From the NCBI RefSeq assembly GCF_954871325.1, contig NC_088776.1:5153985-5217984 (forward strand): 64,000 nt of DNA. The letters are read 5' to 3'. Shown here in pieces: positions 14,501 to 26,500 of this stretch. Positions within the stretch are counted from its first letter, which is position 1, and every line of letters begins with the position of its first letter. The notes beneath the pieces were generated by a model. The model searched no databases. It was not told where the DNA came from and saw only the letters and a list, made by a program, of their open reading frames with translations. The position numbers and the translations under genes were made by a program. The DNA is from Gordionus sp. m RMFG-2023. Taxonomy: Eukaryota > Nematomorpha > Gordioida > Chordodea > Parachordodidae.

Positions 14501-17500
14501 ATATTCTTAATAAAACAGAAATCGATTTGAAGATCTCGACAAGAAGAAAATCGATTTTAAAGAAAATGATAATATTGAATATGATTCGGAACATGACCTC
14601 TGCCAAGGAGAACCAAATTATAGTTATTGAATGATAATGAAATATTATAAAATTAATATTATTTTATAAAACATTTATTTGAATTTGATCAGTCAAATAT
14701 ACAACCCCAGAAAAACATCATTCTCTTTGTAATAGAATGCTTATGAATTGTTCAAAAAAACGATGTTAAGACTGGTGCCAAATATGAGACTAAATAGAAA
14801 GGGAATGGAAGGGAGGAAAATAATAAGTTATAAAGTAATGACGATACTTGTGGATTGCAAATGGATCACAAAAATAGAAACAATGTTTAGAGAGAAAAAA
14901 AAGAAAGAAAAGAAAGAAGCAAAATATAAACATAATTTTCACATTAATTTCCCAAGCGTTTTTCGTTATTTTGAAATCGATAAATGGAAAATAATACAAT
15001 CATATAAATCGATTTAAAATTAGAGTTAAATAAAAAAAAATCTCGAATATTCCTCTTAAATTATCAAATAATATTATCTCCAACTAAGCTTTTAAAAAAA
15101 AAAGGTCAACGGTGTGTGCCATTTTCTACGAAAAAAACATGCTACTCTTTGTCTAGGACAGACTCGTTGCAAGGACAACACGTCCTTAATCGAAGATGGT
15201 ATTTTTATTTTTCAAAAAAGATGAAATGCCTTTTTTTTTATTTATAATGCGCGCAAAATTTAATTTTAAAAAAGAAATTTAAAATTATCTATTTCTTTTA
15301 CATGAACATTTCCTAACATTTTTTTGGTGTTGTTCACTCTAGTGTTGTTAAACGGCTCAATTTGTGCCGAATTTTTCTTTCTTTCTTCCTTTCTTTCTTT
15401 TCTCTCAACATTATAGCCAAGAAAATAAAGCCTACGCGTCGAGATTACGCCAAATAGATGTTCAACCCTATGTACCATCTATGAACAAAATCTTTAGGAC
15501 TCGCATAATAATTTTTTCTGAATAAAATATTGAGTGTTAGTCGTTATTAAAAATTGGCTCAAATTGAGCCGTTTAACAACATTCGTTCATTCATTTATTA
15601 TAAAAAATAACTCTCTTCTCTCTACTATAGTTGGGTAATGGGTAATTGTGGGCTGGATCTATCTTCGGGCGCTTGCCGGGATTTTTATAAGTTTCTTCCA
15701 AAATTGAGCCACCCTCTAATTAGGTAAATTTTTGTTAATTATATATATATGTGTTAATGTCATTTTTTCCTGACGCTAACATATATACATATGGAGAAGT
15801 GTCGTCACATTTATTTGTGAAGTTTTTGTTTTTGGGTAAAAATTAATAAATTAAAATCACATATTTATTTTTTTGTATTTAAAAAAACAAATTTTCACAA
15901 ATTTTTCATTTATACAAATTATAATTAAAAATATATTAAAAAAAACAAATAATATATTAAAAATGAGTTAAAAAATATATATGTATAAAAGAGAAATGAT
16001 ATAAAAAATAATAAAATTTTTTAAAAAAAGGGTACAAATCACCCTAGAGAAGAGTAAATGCTTAAAAAATTGGACCTACAGGAAATCTGCTGACGAAGGC
16101 AAAATCCTTCATTGGGGTCCCTTGTATTTTAAAAATTTTTTTAATCAGTCTCAGAACTTCTTTTTTTTAATTATGTACAATGATGATCTGCTCATTAAAA
16201 TTAATTATTCAAGTGATAATTCATCCATTGGAAAATAATGATGAAAGATAAAATTTTATTTTTTTCAAAAAAAATATACATTTTAAAAAATAAAAATTTT
16301 AGTGAAAATTGTGATATTTGTGACAGTAAAGGTCATAATGAAAAAAAATGGTTTTTCGCGTGATGGGAAAAAATAGAATGTCGTATACATGATATCGTTA
16401 TTAATTGATGTCGTATATAACATGTTAAAACTATCAAATTAACCATCTTCGATATAGTGAGGTATTTGTTAATGATGGTATGTAATTATATAAATTATTT
16501 GCACGAATGTTATGATTGCAAAGTAATATATAGAACAGATATATTATATAGAAAAAAAAATATATCTATAATTGTATTTTATAATGATAAAATAAATTAC
16601 GTTAGATGGCGTAAGATAATTTAAAATTTAATTTTTAACTATACATTGCACAGTTGGAAAAAAAATATCTCGAGGTATAGGTGGGGTAACTTCCGATCTC
16701 AATTTAGAATTAATTATATATTAAAATCAAATTAATTTGTAGCTTTCACATTTTAAAAAATATATTAAATAAACTAACTATAAGTTAAAGATTTTAATTG
16801 CAAATTATTTTAAAATGTCATAATGTGATATAAAAAAAATATATATATAAATAAAATTGATGACATATAAAAGTTTTACTAAGGACTTTTAATTAATAAA
16901 AATGATATATATATATATATATATATATAAAGTGTTGATTAAGTCTTAAAAAAAGTTACAAGGACATACAGGTAGGGTCTATGTGACCCCAATTTCCAAA
17001 AAACCCTTATAACTTTTGAACTACTGAAAAAAAAATCAAAATTAATTTTGCGTAAATATACTAAATTAATTTGCAAAAGAGCATTTAAAATAGATGATTC
17101 ATATTAAATTACATTTCCTTGATGGAACGATAATAATTAAGCCTATATAATGTATTTCGACTTTCTTTAATATCATTTAAAACATACACTTCAATGTTAT
17201 TTATATTATTGAACTCAGCAATGTTTCACCAAAAGAAAAATAATTATCATTTTCTTTATTAGATGTCATATCTAGTAGATGTTACAGTTTGTGCTTCTAC
17301 ATTTAGGGCTTCTTTTAATAATATATTTTGAAAATATTTTTTTTATCTTTGGACTCAATCCATAAGTTCTTAAATGCCAAAAAAGCCTCATTATATTCAT
17401 ATGATAGAAAAATATATTCTCAAAACCTGTTGCCCATATCATCTTGGGCAGCTTTTAATAATGGTACATATGATAGAAAAATATATTCTCAAAACCTGTT

Positions 17501-20500
17501 GCCCATATCATCTTGGGCAGCTTTTAATAATGGTAGACAATTATTGTAAATAGTGTTGTTAAAAAGTCGAGTTCACCCGACCCTGACTCAGAATTTGAGT
17601 CGTTAGTCGAATTAGTAGACTCACTGAAGTCGAGAACTCAAGTCGACAGTCGTGAACTTAAGTCCACAGGACGAATATTTCGAATAGGTATTGTAATATT
17701 ATTTTTGTTACAATTAATTTGTGATTTTCATGCAAAAATTTTAAGCAAAATTTGAATTGATAAGAATTTAAAATCTTCTTTTTTAATTAATTTTTTTGTG
17801 AATTATTAATCTTTTAATTGAAATCTTTTATAGGTTTATTTTTATCATTTTTGTAAAATTATCTATTTTTTTTAGTATATTAAAAGAACTAGTTTAATTA
17901 ATTTATTTTTAAATATTAATATTATATTTTTATGTTATTTTACAAAATCGTCTTATAATATTTTAATGTGACAATTGTCATGATATTTTTTTAACATTTT
18001 TGAAATTTTTGGCACAAAAGGGTAATAATATAATTTATATTACAAATATGTTAAATTATAAATTCAATGATGATGTTCCTTTGTAAAAATGACAAATATC
18101 ATATGTATTTTAAAACGTATTAGTTTATTTTTGATGCTAATGGGTAAAAATATAGATTGTAAATATGTTAAATTAAAATTTCAATGAAAATTTCCCCTAG
18201 ATAAGTGATATATGTCATAATCGTTATTTTTAAAGTTTTTTGAAATTTTTTGACGCATATAAGTAAAAATATAGGCTGTAAATACGTTTAATTTAAAATT
18301 CAGTGAAGATGTACCATAGATGTGTGACAATTGTCAGAATCGTTATTTTTAAAGTTTTTTGAATTTTTTTAAAGCAAATAGATAAAAATATATATTGTAA
18401 ACATGTTAAATTAAAATTTCAGTGAAGATATACCATAGAAAAGTGACAATTGTCATAATCGTTATTAAAGTTTTTGGAATTTTTTTAAAGTAAATAGGTA
18501 AAAATATATATTGTAAATATGTTAAGTTAAAATTTTAGTAAAGATGTACCATAGAAAAGTGCAATTGTCATAACGTTATTTTTGAACTTTTTTTAAAGCA
18601 AATGGGTAAAAATATATTGCAAACTTGTTAAATTAAAATTTTAGTAAAGATGTACCATAGAAAAGTGACAATTGTCATAATCGTTATTTTTAACTTTTAT
18701 GAATTTTTTTGAAGCAAATGGGTAAAAATATTTGTAAACATGTTAAATTAAAATTTCAGTGAAGATATACCATAGAAAAGTGACAATTGTCATAATCGTT
18801 ATTTCTAAAGTTTTTTGAATTTTTTTGACGCAAATAGGTAAAAATATAGATTGTAAATATGTTAAATTAAAATTTCAGCGAAGATATATATACCATAGAA
18901 AACTGACAATTGTCATAATCGTTATTTTTAAACTTTTTTAAAGTAAATCGGTAAAAATATATATTGTAAACATGTTAAATTAAAATATCAGTGAAGATGT
19001 ACCATAGAAAGTGACAATTGTCATAATCGTTATTTATGAACTTTTTTGAATTTTAAAGTAAATAGGTAAAAATATATATTGAAAATATGTTAAATTAAAA
19101 TTTAAGTAATGATGTACTATAGAAAAGTGACAATTGTCATATCCAAACTTCCGCCCAATTAAATATTCCCTACACTTGGTCAACCCAAATATTGCCGCTA
19201 ATGCTTCTTTTTCAACGAGTACCTCGTCTCCGCTGATTTAAAGATCCTGGAGAAAAATATCACCGGTCTTTCCAACCCATCTATACAATGTAATAAGGCT
19301 CCACCAACCCCTTTATTGTATGCATCCACTGCCAACACAACCTCCAAATCATTATTATAACACACAACCACTGGTTCCTTTCCAATCTTACATTTCAACA
19401 CTTCAAACGCCTCCTCCTGCTCGTTTTTCCACTCAAAACGTTTTCCCTTTTTCAACAATTCGTATAATGGTGCCGCTATTTGCGCAAAATCCTCCACAAA
19501 TCGATGATAATAATTGACCATCCCCAAAAATGATTGTATCTCCCCTTTATTACTTGGCCTACACATATTTGTTATTTCAACCATATTTTTATCTATTGGT
19601 CTCACCTCTTTTCCTGTAATTCTGTGTCCCAAATACACAACTTCTGTGACCCCCAACACACTTTTTTCAGCACTTGCTCGCAAACCCTTTTCCTGAATTC
19701 TCCTAAACACCTCTTCCAACCTCTGTTCATGTTGTTCAGGCGTTACTTCCGTCACCAACACATCATCCATATAATAGTAAACCCCTTCCAACCCCTGGAA
19801 AACAGCCGCCAGGTCCGCTGAAAAATCGGAGCCGATACGCTAAGTCCAAACGGCAATCTACAAAATGCATACAACCCTTGCGGAGTAGTAATTGTTAACA
19901 ATTTTCTCACCTCTGGCCTCACTCGCAGTTGTAAATACGCATTGGAAAAATCCACTTTGGATAAATATAAACTTCCCTTTAAATTGGCCAATATCTCCTC
20001 AATCCGTGGCAACGAATATTTTACTTCTACAACCCACGGGTTTAAAGTTACCCGGAAATCTGCGCACAATCGAAGCTTCCCATTTGCTTTCTTCACAGGC
20101 ACTAAGGGCATTGCCCACTCACTATATTCCACTGGACATACGATGCCCCTTCTCACCCATTGATTCAACTCTATTTCCACCTCCTTTCGCCATTCAAACG
20201 GTATTCTTCGCAACGCACAAAATTTTGGTACACAATTTTCCTTTAATTTAATATCTACTTCGTAATTAAGCATCCCAACCCTTCGTCAAAAATCTCCTGA
20301 TATTTGTTAACTAATTTCTCAACTCCTTCCCGCACTCTAGCCATTCCTAACTCAATATCTTTTTTACTTCTCAATTTTTCCGTCTCCAACTCTTCTCCCC
20401 GCAACTCAATTTCTCTTTTTTGCAACCCATTGCATGACATTTCGCGATCCTCTCCCCAAGTTCCCCCTTTAAAATTCTCCCCTATTTCCTTCTTAAAAGT

Positions 20501-23500
20501 CTCCCCTATTCCCCCCCCTTAAAATTTTTCCTTATTTCCCCCCTAAAAGTCTCACCTATTTCCCCCCTAAAAGTCTCCCTTATTTTCCCCCTAAAAGTCT
20601 CCCTTATTTACCCCCTAAAATTTTCCCTTATTTACCCCCTAAAATTTTCCCTTATTTCCCCCCTAAAATTTCCCCTTATTTCAAACCTTCCCTCCCCTTC
20701 TCCTATCTCTTCTCTATTAAACAGTCTCAACCCCTGGCAACCTCTGATTACCCGAATATATTATACTTTCATTTTCATCATCACCTACAATGGGCAAAAA
20801 TATACCACACCACGCAAATACACCCCAAAAACTATACCAAGGACCAATGCGTGTAATCCATTCCCATCCCAAAACCGTTTCAACCCTTTTATCAATGATC
20901 CATAAATCCAACACTTCCATTCTATTCTCTATCATCACCTCAATCTCGACTCTTCCCATTATTGTCATCTCTGATCCATCGAATTGTCTAACCTTTATTT
21001 CTTCTCTTTTTATTCTTCCATCTGGCCAAACACTTTGATATGTATCATATCCCATCACTGTGATCGCTGCTTCTGTATCAAATAACATTGATACAAAATT
21101 TCCATTAAAATTTAACAACACTCTGGGACAAATATCAGACGCCCTTCCCTCTTGTAACATATTTATACATTTTATTTCCTCAATATTTCTATTATATTCT
21201 TTATTTCTCAACCCCTTTTTTCTCCCTCTTCCAAAGATATCCTTGGATATTATATTTTTCAACCCTTTCTCTTGCCCCATTTTAATAATGTCACTCCCAC
21301 TATCATATAGTCAACAATTTGTAAAATCTCTAGCCACATGCCCTTCCCTCCGGCATTTAAAACACATCACATTCAACGCCCTTCCTTCCTCATTATGTTT
21401 AGATACAATTATTTCTTCGCTCCTCTTATTTTCTATCGTTCGCACAATGAGAGTATTTTGCTGATCCATTCCCCTTTGTGGGAAACCACCCCTTGTATTA
21501 TATTTATCTACATTACAATCCTCTTTATTATGACCAAATCTCCCGCACCCGGCGCATCTCAATCTTTCTTGTTTATGCGGACAAAAGGGGGCTATATGAC
21601 CATGTTTGCCGCACCCAAAACATTTTGTTTCCTGACAATCCCTGACCATATGTCCTTGTCCACCACAATTATAACAAGTTACGTCTCCCCTCCCTCGAGA
21701 ATTAAATCCCGGTTTCATCTCCGTTCTATTAATCAACAGATTTTCTCTGTCCCCATATGATCTCAACACTTGATTTCTATACCCATATTTTCCATATACA
21801 TCCCCATCAGCACATCTATTTTTTAAATTATTTTCTGATAAACCTAATATCTCACTATCAGTCCAACCCTTTATTAATTCCTGCACTGGTAACCAAGTTA
21901 CCTTTCCCATCACATCCTCTTCTCCATTATTTCCTTCTATCGTCAAAGTCTGCCCCTTGATCCTAACACTTCGATTGCCCCTAGTTCTCCTTCCTAGTAT
22001 TAAACTACACATCCATATACCTAATACTAGCAACGCTCCAATAATATTATATTGTACCTCCCAGTATTTTATAAATTTAAAACTTTTCATCTCACAAAAA
22101 ATTAACAATCACCTTTAAAATAAATATTTTAATAACGTAGTGTTAATAAATAAGGCAGTATTAATAACGTAAATACTCTAAAACTCAAATTTTTTTCTAC
22201 GCTAAATTCGTTTCGAATCTCTCCTCTTTTATTTAATATCAATTTATCAACAATTTCCTTGTAAAACAGTTTTATGCCAATTTATTATTACAACCTGTTA
22301 TTACAATATAACAACCTTTAATACAAATACAATATAATTTCTCAACACACTTGTATATTCTGTTCAACTTCAACTCTTTAAAATTTATTCAATAATTTAC
22401 AACACTTAGGTTTACTTGTATATTCTGTTCAAATTCAACTCTTTAAAATTTATTCAATATTTTACAACACTTGGGCTTTGGTCACGGCACCAATGTGGTA
22501 TTTCTCACCTTTATTAAAAAGATCAACACTTTATATTTCTCACTTTTATTAACGATCAACACTTTAAATAGATTCCAACTATCTTTCTTATTCAACCAAA
22601 AAAAAAATCTTACTTTTTCTTTAATACACTTTGTATTTTTCGTAAAATAATTCTTGATGACTATATTTTTTTTTACTTTTTTATTTCTTTTTATTTTTCA
22701 ATCCCAAAAAAAAAATATATTGAATGAAAAAAAATTTACTTTTTTCAACAACTTTTTTAAAAAAAAATAAATAATAATAATACAAGATTATATAAAAATA
22801 ACATTAAAAAAAATATCGATTATTTTTGAAAATAAATTACGATAATTTATAAATTGCGATAATTACAAAAGATAACCTATGCCCTTTTTTAATCACATAT
22901 AAATAAACACATGTTAAAACTATCAAATTTATAATCTTCAATATAGTTAGGTATTTGTTAATAATGGCATGTTATTTATATAAATAATTTGCACGAATGT
23001 TATAATTGCAAAGTAATATATAGAACAGATATATTATATAGAAGAAAAAAAAAATTAAACTCATAATAAATATTTTAAAATGATAAAATAAATTCCGTTA
23101 GATGGCGTAATAGATTTAAAATTTAGTTTTTAACCATTCGATGCACAGTTGAAAAAAAAAATCACAAGAGTGTATAGGTGGGGCACCTTCCGATCTTTAG
23201 AAACATTATATATTATAATCAAATTAATTTGTAGCTTTCACATTTTAAAAATATATTAAATAAACTATAAGTTAAAGATTTTAACAACAAATTATTTAAA
23301 AATGTCATAATGTGATATTAAAAAATATATATATAAATAAAATTGATGACAGATAAAAGTTTTTCTAAAGTTAAAATATTCATATAATATAACTTTTAAT
23401 TAATAAAAAATTATATATATATAAAAGTGTTTATTAAGTCTTAAAAAAAGTCACAAGGATTAGACAGGTAGGATCTATGTGACCCCAATTTCCAAAAAAC

Positions 23501-26500
23501 CCTTATAACTTTTGAACTACTGAAAAAAAATCAAAATTAATTTTGCATAAATATAACATTAAATTAATTTGCAAAATAGAATTTAAAATAGATGATTCTT
23601 TATTATATTTTAAAAACATTTCCTTGATGGAAGGATAATAATTAAGCCTATACAATGTATTTCGACTTTCTTTAATATCATTTAAAACATCCTTCAATGT
23701 TATTTATATTATTGATCTCAGCAATGTTTCACCAAAAAAAAAATTATCATTTTCTTTATTAGATAGATGGGTGTTATAGTTGTGCTTGATTGTATATATA
23801 ACAGAGATAATCCCGGGTGGGGGGAGAGGGGCTGGGCCGTATTTTAGATTTTTAAAATATACCCGGGCCGGGCCTAAAAAATTTTTTTAAAAAAATACCT
23901 GGACCGGGCCGGGACTGGCCGTATTTTTTTTTAAAAATTTATACAACATGAATTATTATATTCGTCAATTAGATATGGTTATAATGATTATATATAGTTA
24001 TGATTAATATGTTTGTGGAAAGTTAACACTGGCTAACACTTATAGTATCTATTACATAATAAAATTATAGTTTTCCTACCATGGAATAAATACGCAAAGG
24101 ATTAAATACATTATTATATAATATATAATATATGTTATATTTTTTATTAATAAAAAAAATATCATTTTTATTTTTTTATAGTATCAATTTGTAATATACT
24201 AAATATCTGCTTAGAATAAAAATAAAAAAATATTAGTGTTGTTAAACGGCTCGTTTTGAGGCGATTTTTAAAAACGGCTAACTCAGTTTTTTATCCAGAA
24301 AAATATTATGCAAGCCTGAAAATTTTGCTCATAGAAGGAGCAAAGGTCTAGACATATAGTATCGAAATTTCAAGGCTTACTCAATATTTTTCTGGCGAAA
24401 ATATTGAGTTAGCTGTTTTTAAAAATCGGCTCAAAACGAACCGTTTAACAACATAAGCTAATATACTTGCTTATTAAATGATAATACTCGCCGAAAAATA
24501 TGATAAAATACGAAATAATCAATCTTTTGTATATACCAGGGCAAATATAATTTTAAAAAATTCCGAGCCGGGCCTAAAAAAATTTTTTTTAAAAAATCCA
24601 GACCGTGCCGGGCCCCAAGATATTTTTTTTTAAATATCCGGTCCGGGGCTAAAATTTTTAAACCCGGGCCGGGCTAGGCCGTAAAAAATTTTTGAAAATA
24701 AAATATGGGCTGGGCCGAAAATTTTTTAATCTAGGCTGGGCCGTACAAATGGTACCTCTGCAGGCCTCTGATATATAATATTCTGATTACATTTAATTTT
24801 AATAATAAAATTTGAAAATATTTTTTTTATCTTTGGACTCAATCCATAAGTTCTTAAATGCCAAAAAAGTCTCATTATATTCATATGATAGAAAAATATT
24901 TTCTCAAAACCTTTTGCCCATATCATCTTGGGCAGCTTTTACTAATATTCGATTTTGCAAATGTTGAATTAAGGAGAAAAATAATGTTTATTTATTTTCA
25001 AGAGATGTCAATCAGATTATTATTCTTTTAATAATATGTTTTTATCGTAAAAGTAATATTTTATTCAGTGTGTGATTTTTTATGAAATGAGTTGGAGATT
25101 TTTTTATGAGATTATTAATATATAGAATTTTGGATGTGAAAAATAAAATTAACAAAACATGCAATTGTTGTGTTAAATTTCTACATGTATTAAAGTAGAC
25201 AATTATTGTAAACTTGAATTTTTAAGATAACTTATGCCCCTTTTAACCACTTATAAATAAACACATGTTAAAACTAACAAATTTATCATCTTCAATATAG
25301 TAAGGTATTTGTTAATGATGGCATGTTTTTTATATAAATTATTTGCACGAATGTTATAATGCAAAGTAATATATAAAATATACTATATAGAACAGATATA
25401 TTATATAGAAAAAAAAATTAAACCCATAATAAATATTTTAAAATGATAAAATAAATTTCGTTAGATGGCGTAATAGATTTAAAATTTAGTTTTTAACTAT
25501 TCACTGCACAGTTGAAAAAATAAAATAAAATCCCCTCGAATGTATAGGTGGGGTTACCTTACGACTACAATTTAGAAACATTATATTTTAAAATCAAATT
25601 AATTTGTAGCTTTCACATTTTAAAAAATATATTAAATAAACTATAAGTTAAAGATTTTAATTTCAAATTATTTAAATGTCATAATGTGATATAAAAAAAA
25701 ATATATATAAATAAAATTGATGATATATAAAAGTTTATATATGGTTCAAATTTTAATATAATTTAATTTTAAATTAATAAAAATGATATATATAAAAAGT
25801 GTTTAATAAGTCTTAAAAAAAAGTCACAAGGATTAGACAGGTAGGGTCTATACCTAATCTACAAAAAACCGTAACTTTTGAACTAATGAAAAAAAATCTA
25901 AATTAATTTTGCATAAATATATTTTAAATTTGCAAAAGAGCTTTTAAAATAGATGATTCATATTATATTTTAAAACATTTCCTTGATGGAAGGATAATAA
26001 TTAAGCCTGTATAATGTATTTCGACTTTCTTTAATATCATTTAAAACATCCACTTCAACGTTATTTATATTATTGAACTCAGCAATGTTTCACCAAAAGA
26101 AAATAATTTTCATTTCTTTATTAGATGGGTGTTATAGTTTGTGCTTGAGTATATATAATATTCTTATTACATTTAGGGCTTCTTTTAATAATATAATTTG
26201 AAAATTTTTTTTTTATCTTTGGACTCAATCCACAAGTTCTTAAATGCCAAAAAAGTCTCATTATATTCATATGATAGAAAAAAATTTTCTCAAAACCTTT
26301 TGCTCATATCATCTTGGGAAGCTTTTAATAATGGTAGACAATTATTGTAAACTTGAATTTTTAAGATAACCTATGCCCCTTTTAACCACATATAAATAAT
26401 ACTTTAATGTGTTTAACAAAATTTGTGTTGAACCCTTTATCATTTTTATTTGTTTATACAGGTTTTACATTCAGCCTGTACATTGTCTTTTTTAACAATT

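Larger units (their letters stand above)
19141..22868 (-). mobile_element. Ty3/Gypsy-like LTR retroelement fossil, broken
   Basis: Read right to left, the parts seen are: a candidate 5' LTR edge and primer-binding region near 22495; a gag nucleocapsid part with CCHC knuckles; an aspartic-protease-like part; a reverse transcriptase part; and the start of RNase H. Frames of 170-265 codons survive, so it is not very old, but it is broken, with several interruptions. No integrase region or second LTR was recognised in the window. It lies in helicase intron 6 between two hAT-derived units, antisense to nothing else recognisable. Confidence 0.8.
22868..25225 (-). mobile_element. hAT-derived repeat unit B (interrupted)
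   Basis: Starts GATAACCTATGCCC and ends ATTGTAAACTTGAATTTTTAA, directly joined to unit C. On the minus strand 23503-23697 reads [20 protein letters not shown] and EMFLKYN, the C-terminal region of a ZBED-like hAT transposase. It is split by the 969-bp hAT at 23802-24770, and by an unrelated stretch of about 250 bp at 24943-25195. Confidence 0.6.

Noticed and set aside
14748-15017. Overlapping plus and minus ORFs
   Set aside because: Low-complexity Lys/Glu and Phe frames over a GAAA-rich tract.
18005-19140. Evenly spaced repeats considered as a CRISPR array
   Set aside because: Units are contiguous at about 115 bp with no unique spacers, and the context is a eukaryotic intron; this is a satellite.
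19320-21960. Many plus-strand ORFs of 60-140 codons
   Set aside because: They are antisense shadows of the minus-strand retroelement fossil; Pro/Ser/Phe-rich with no family pattern.
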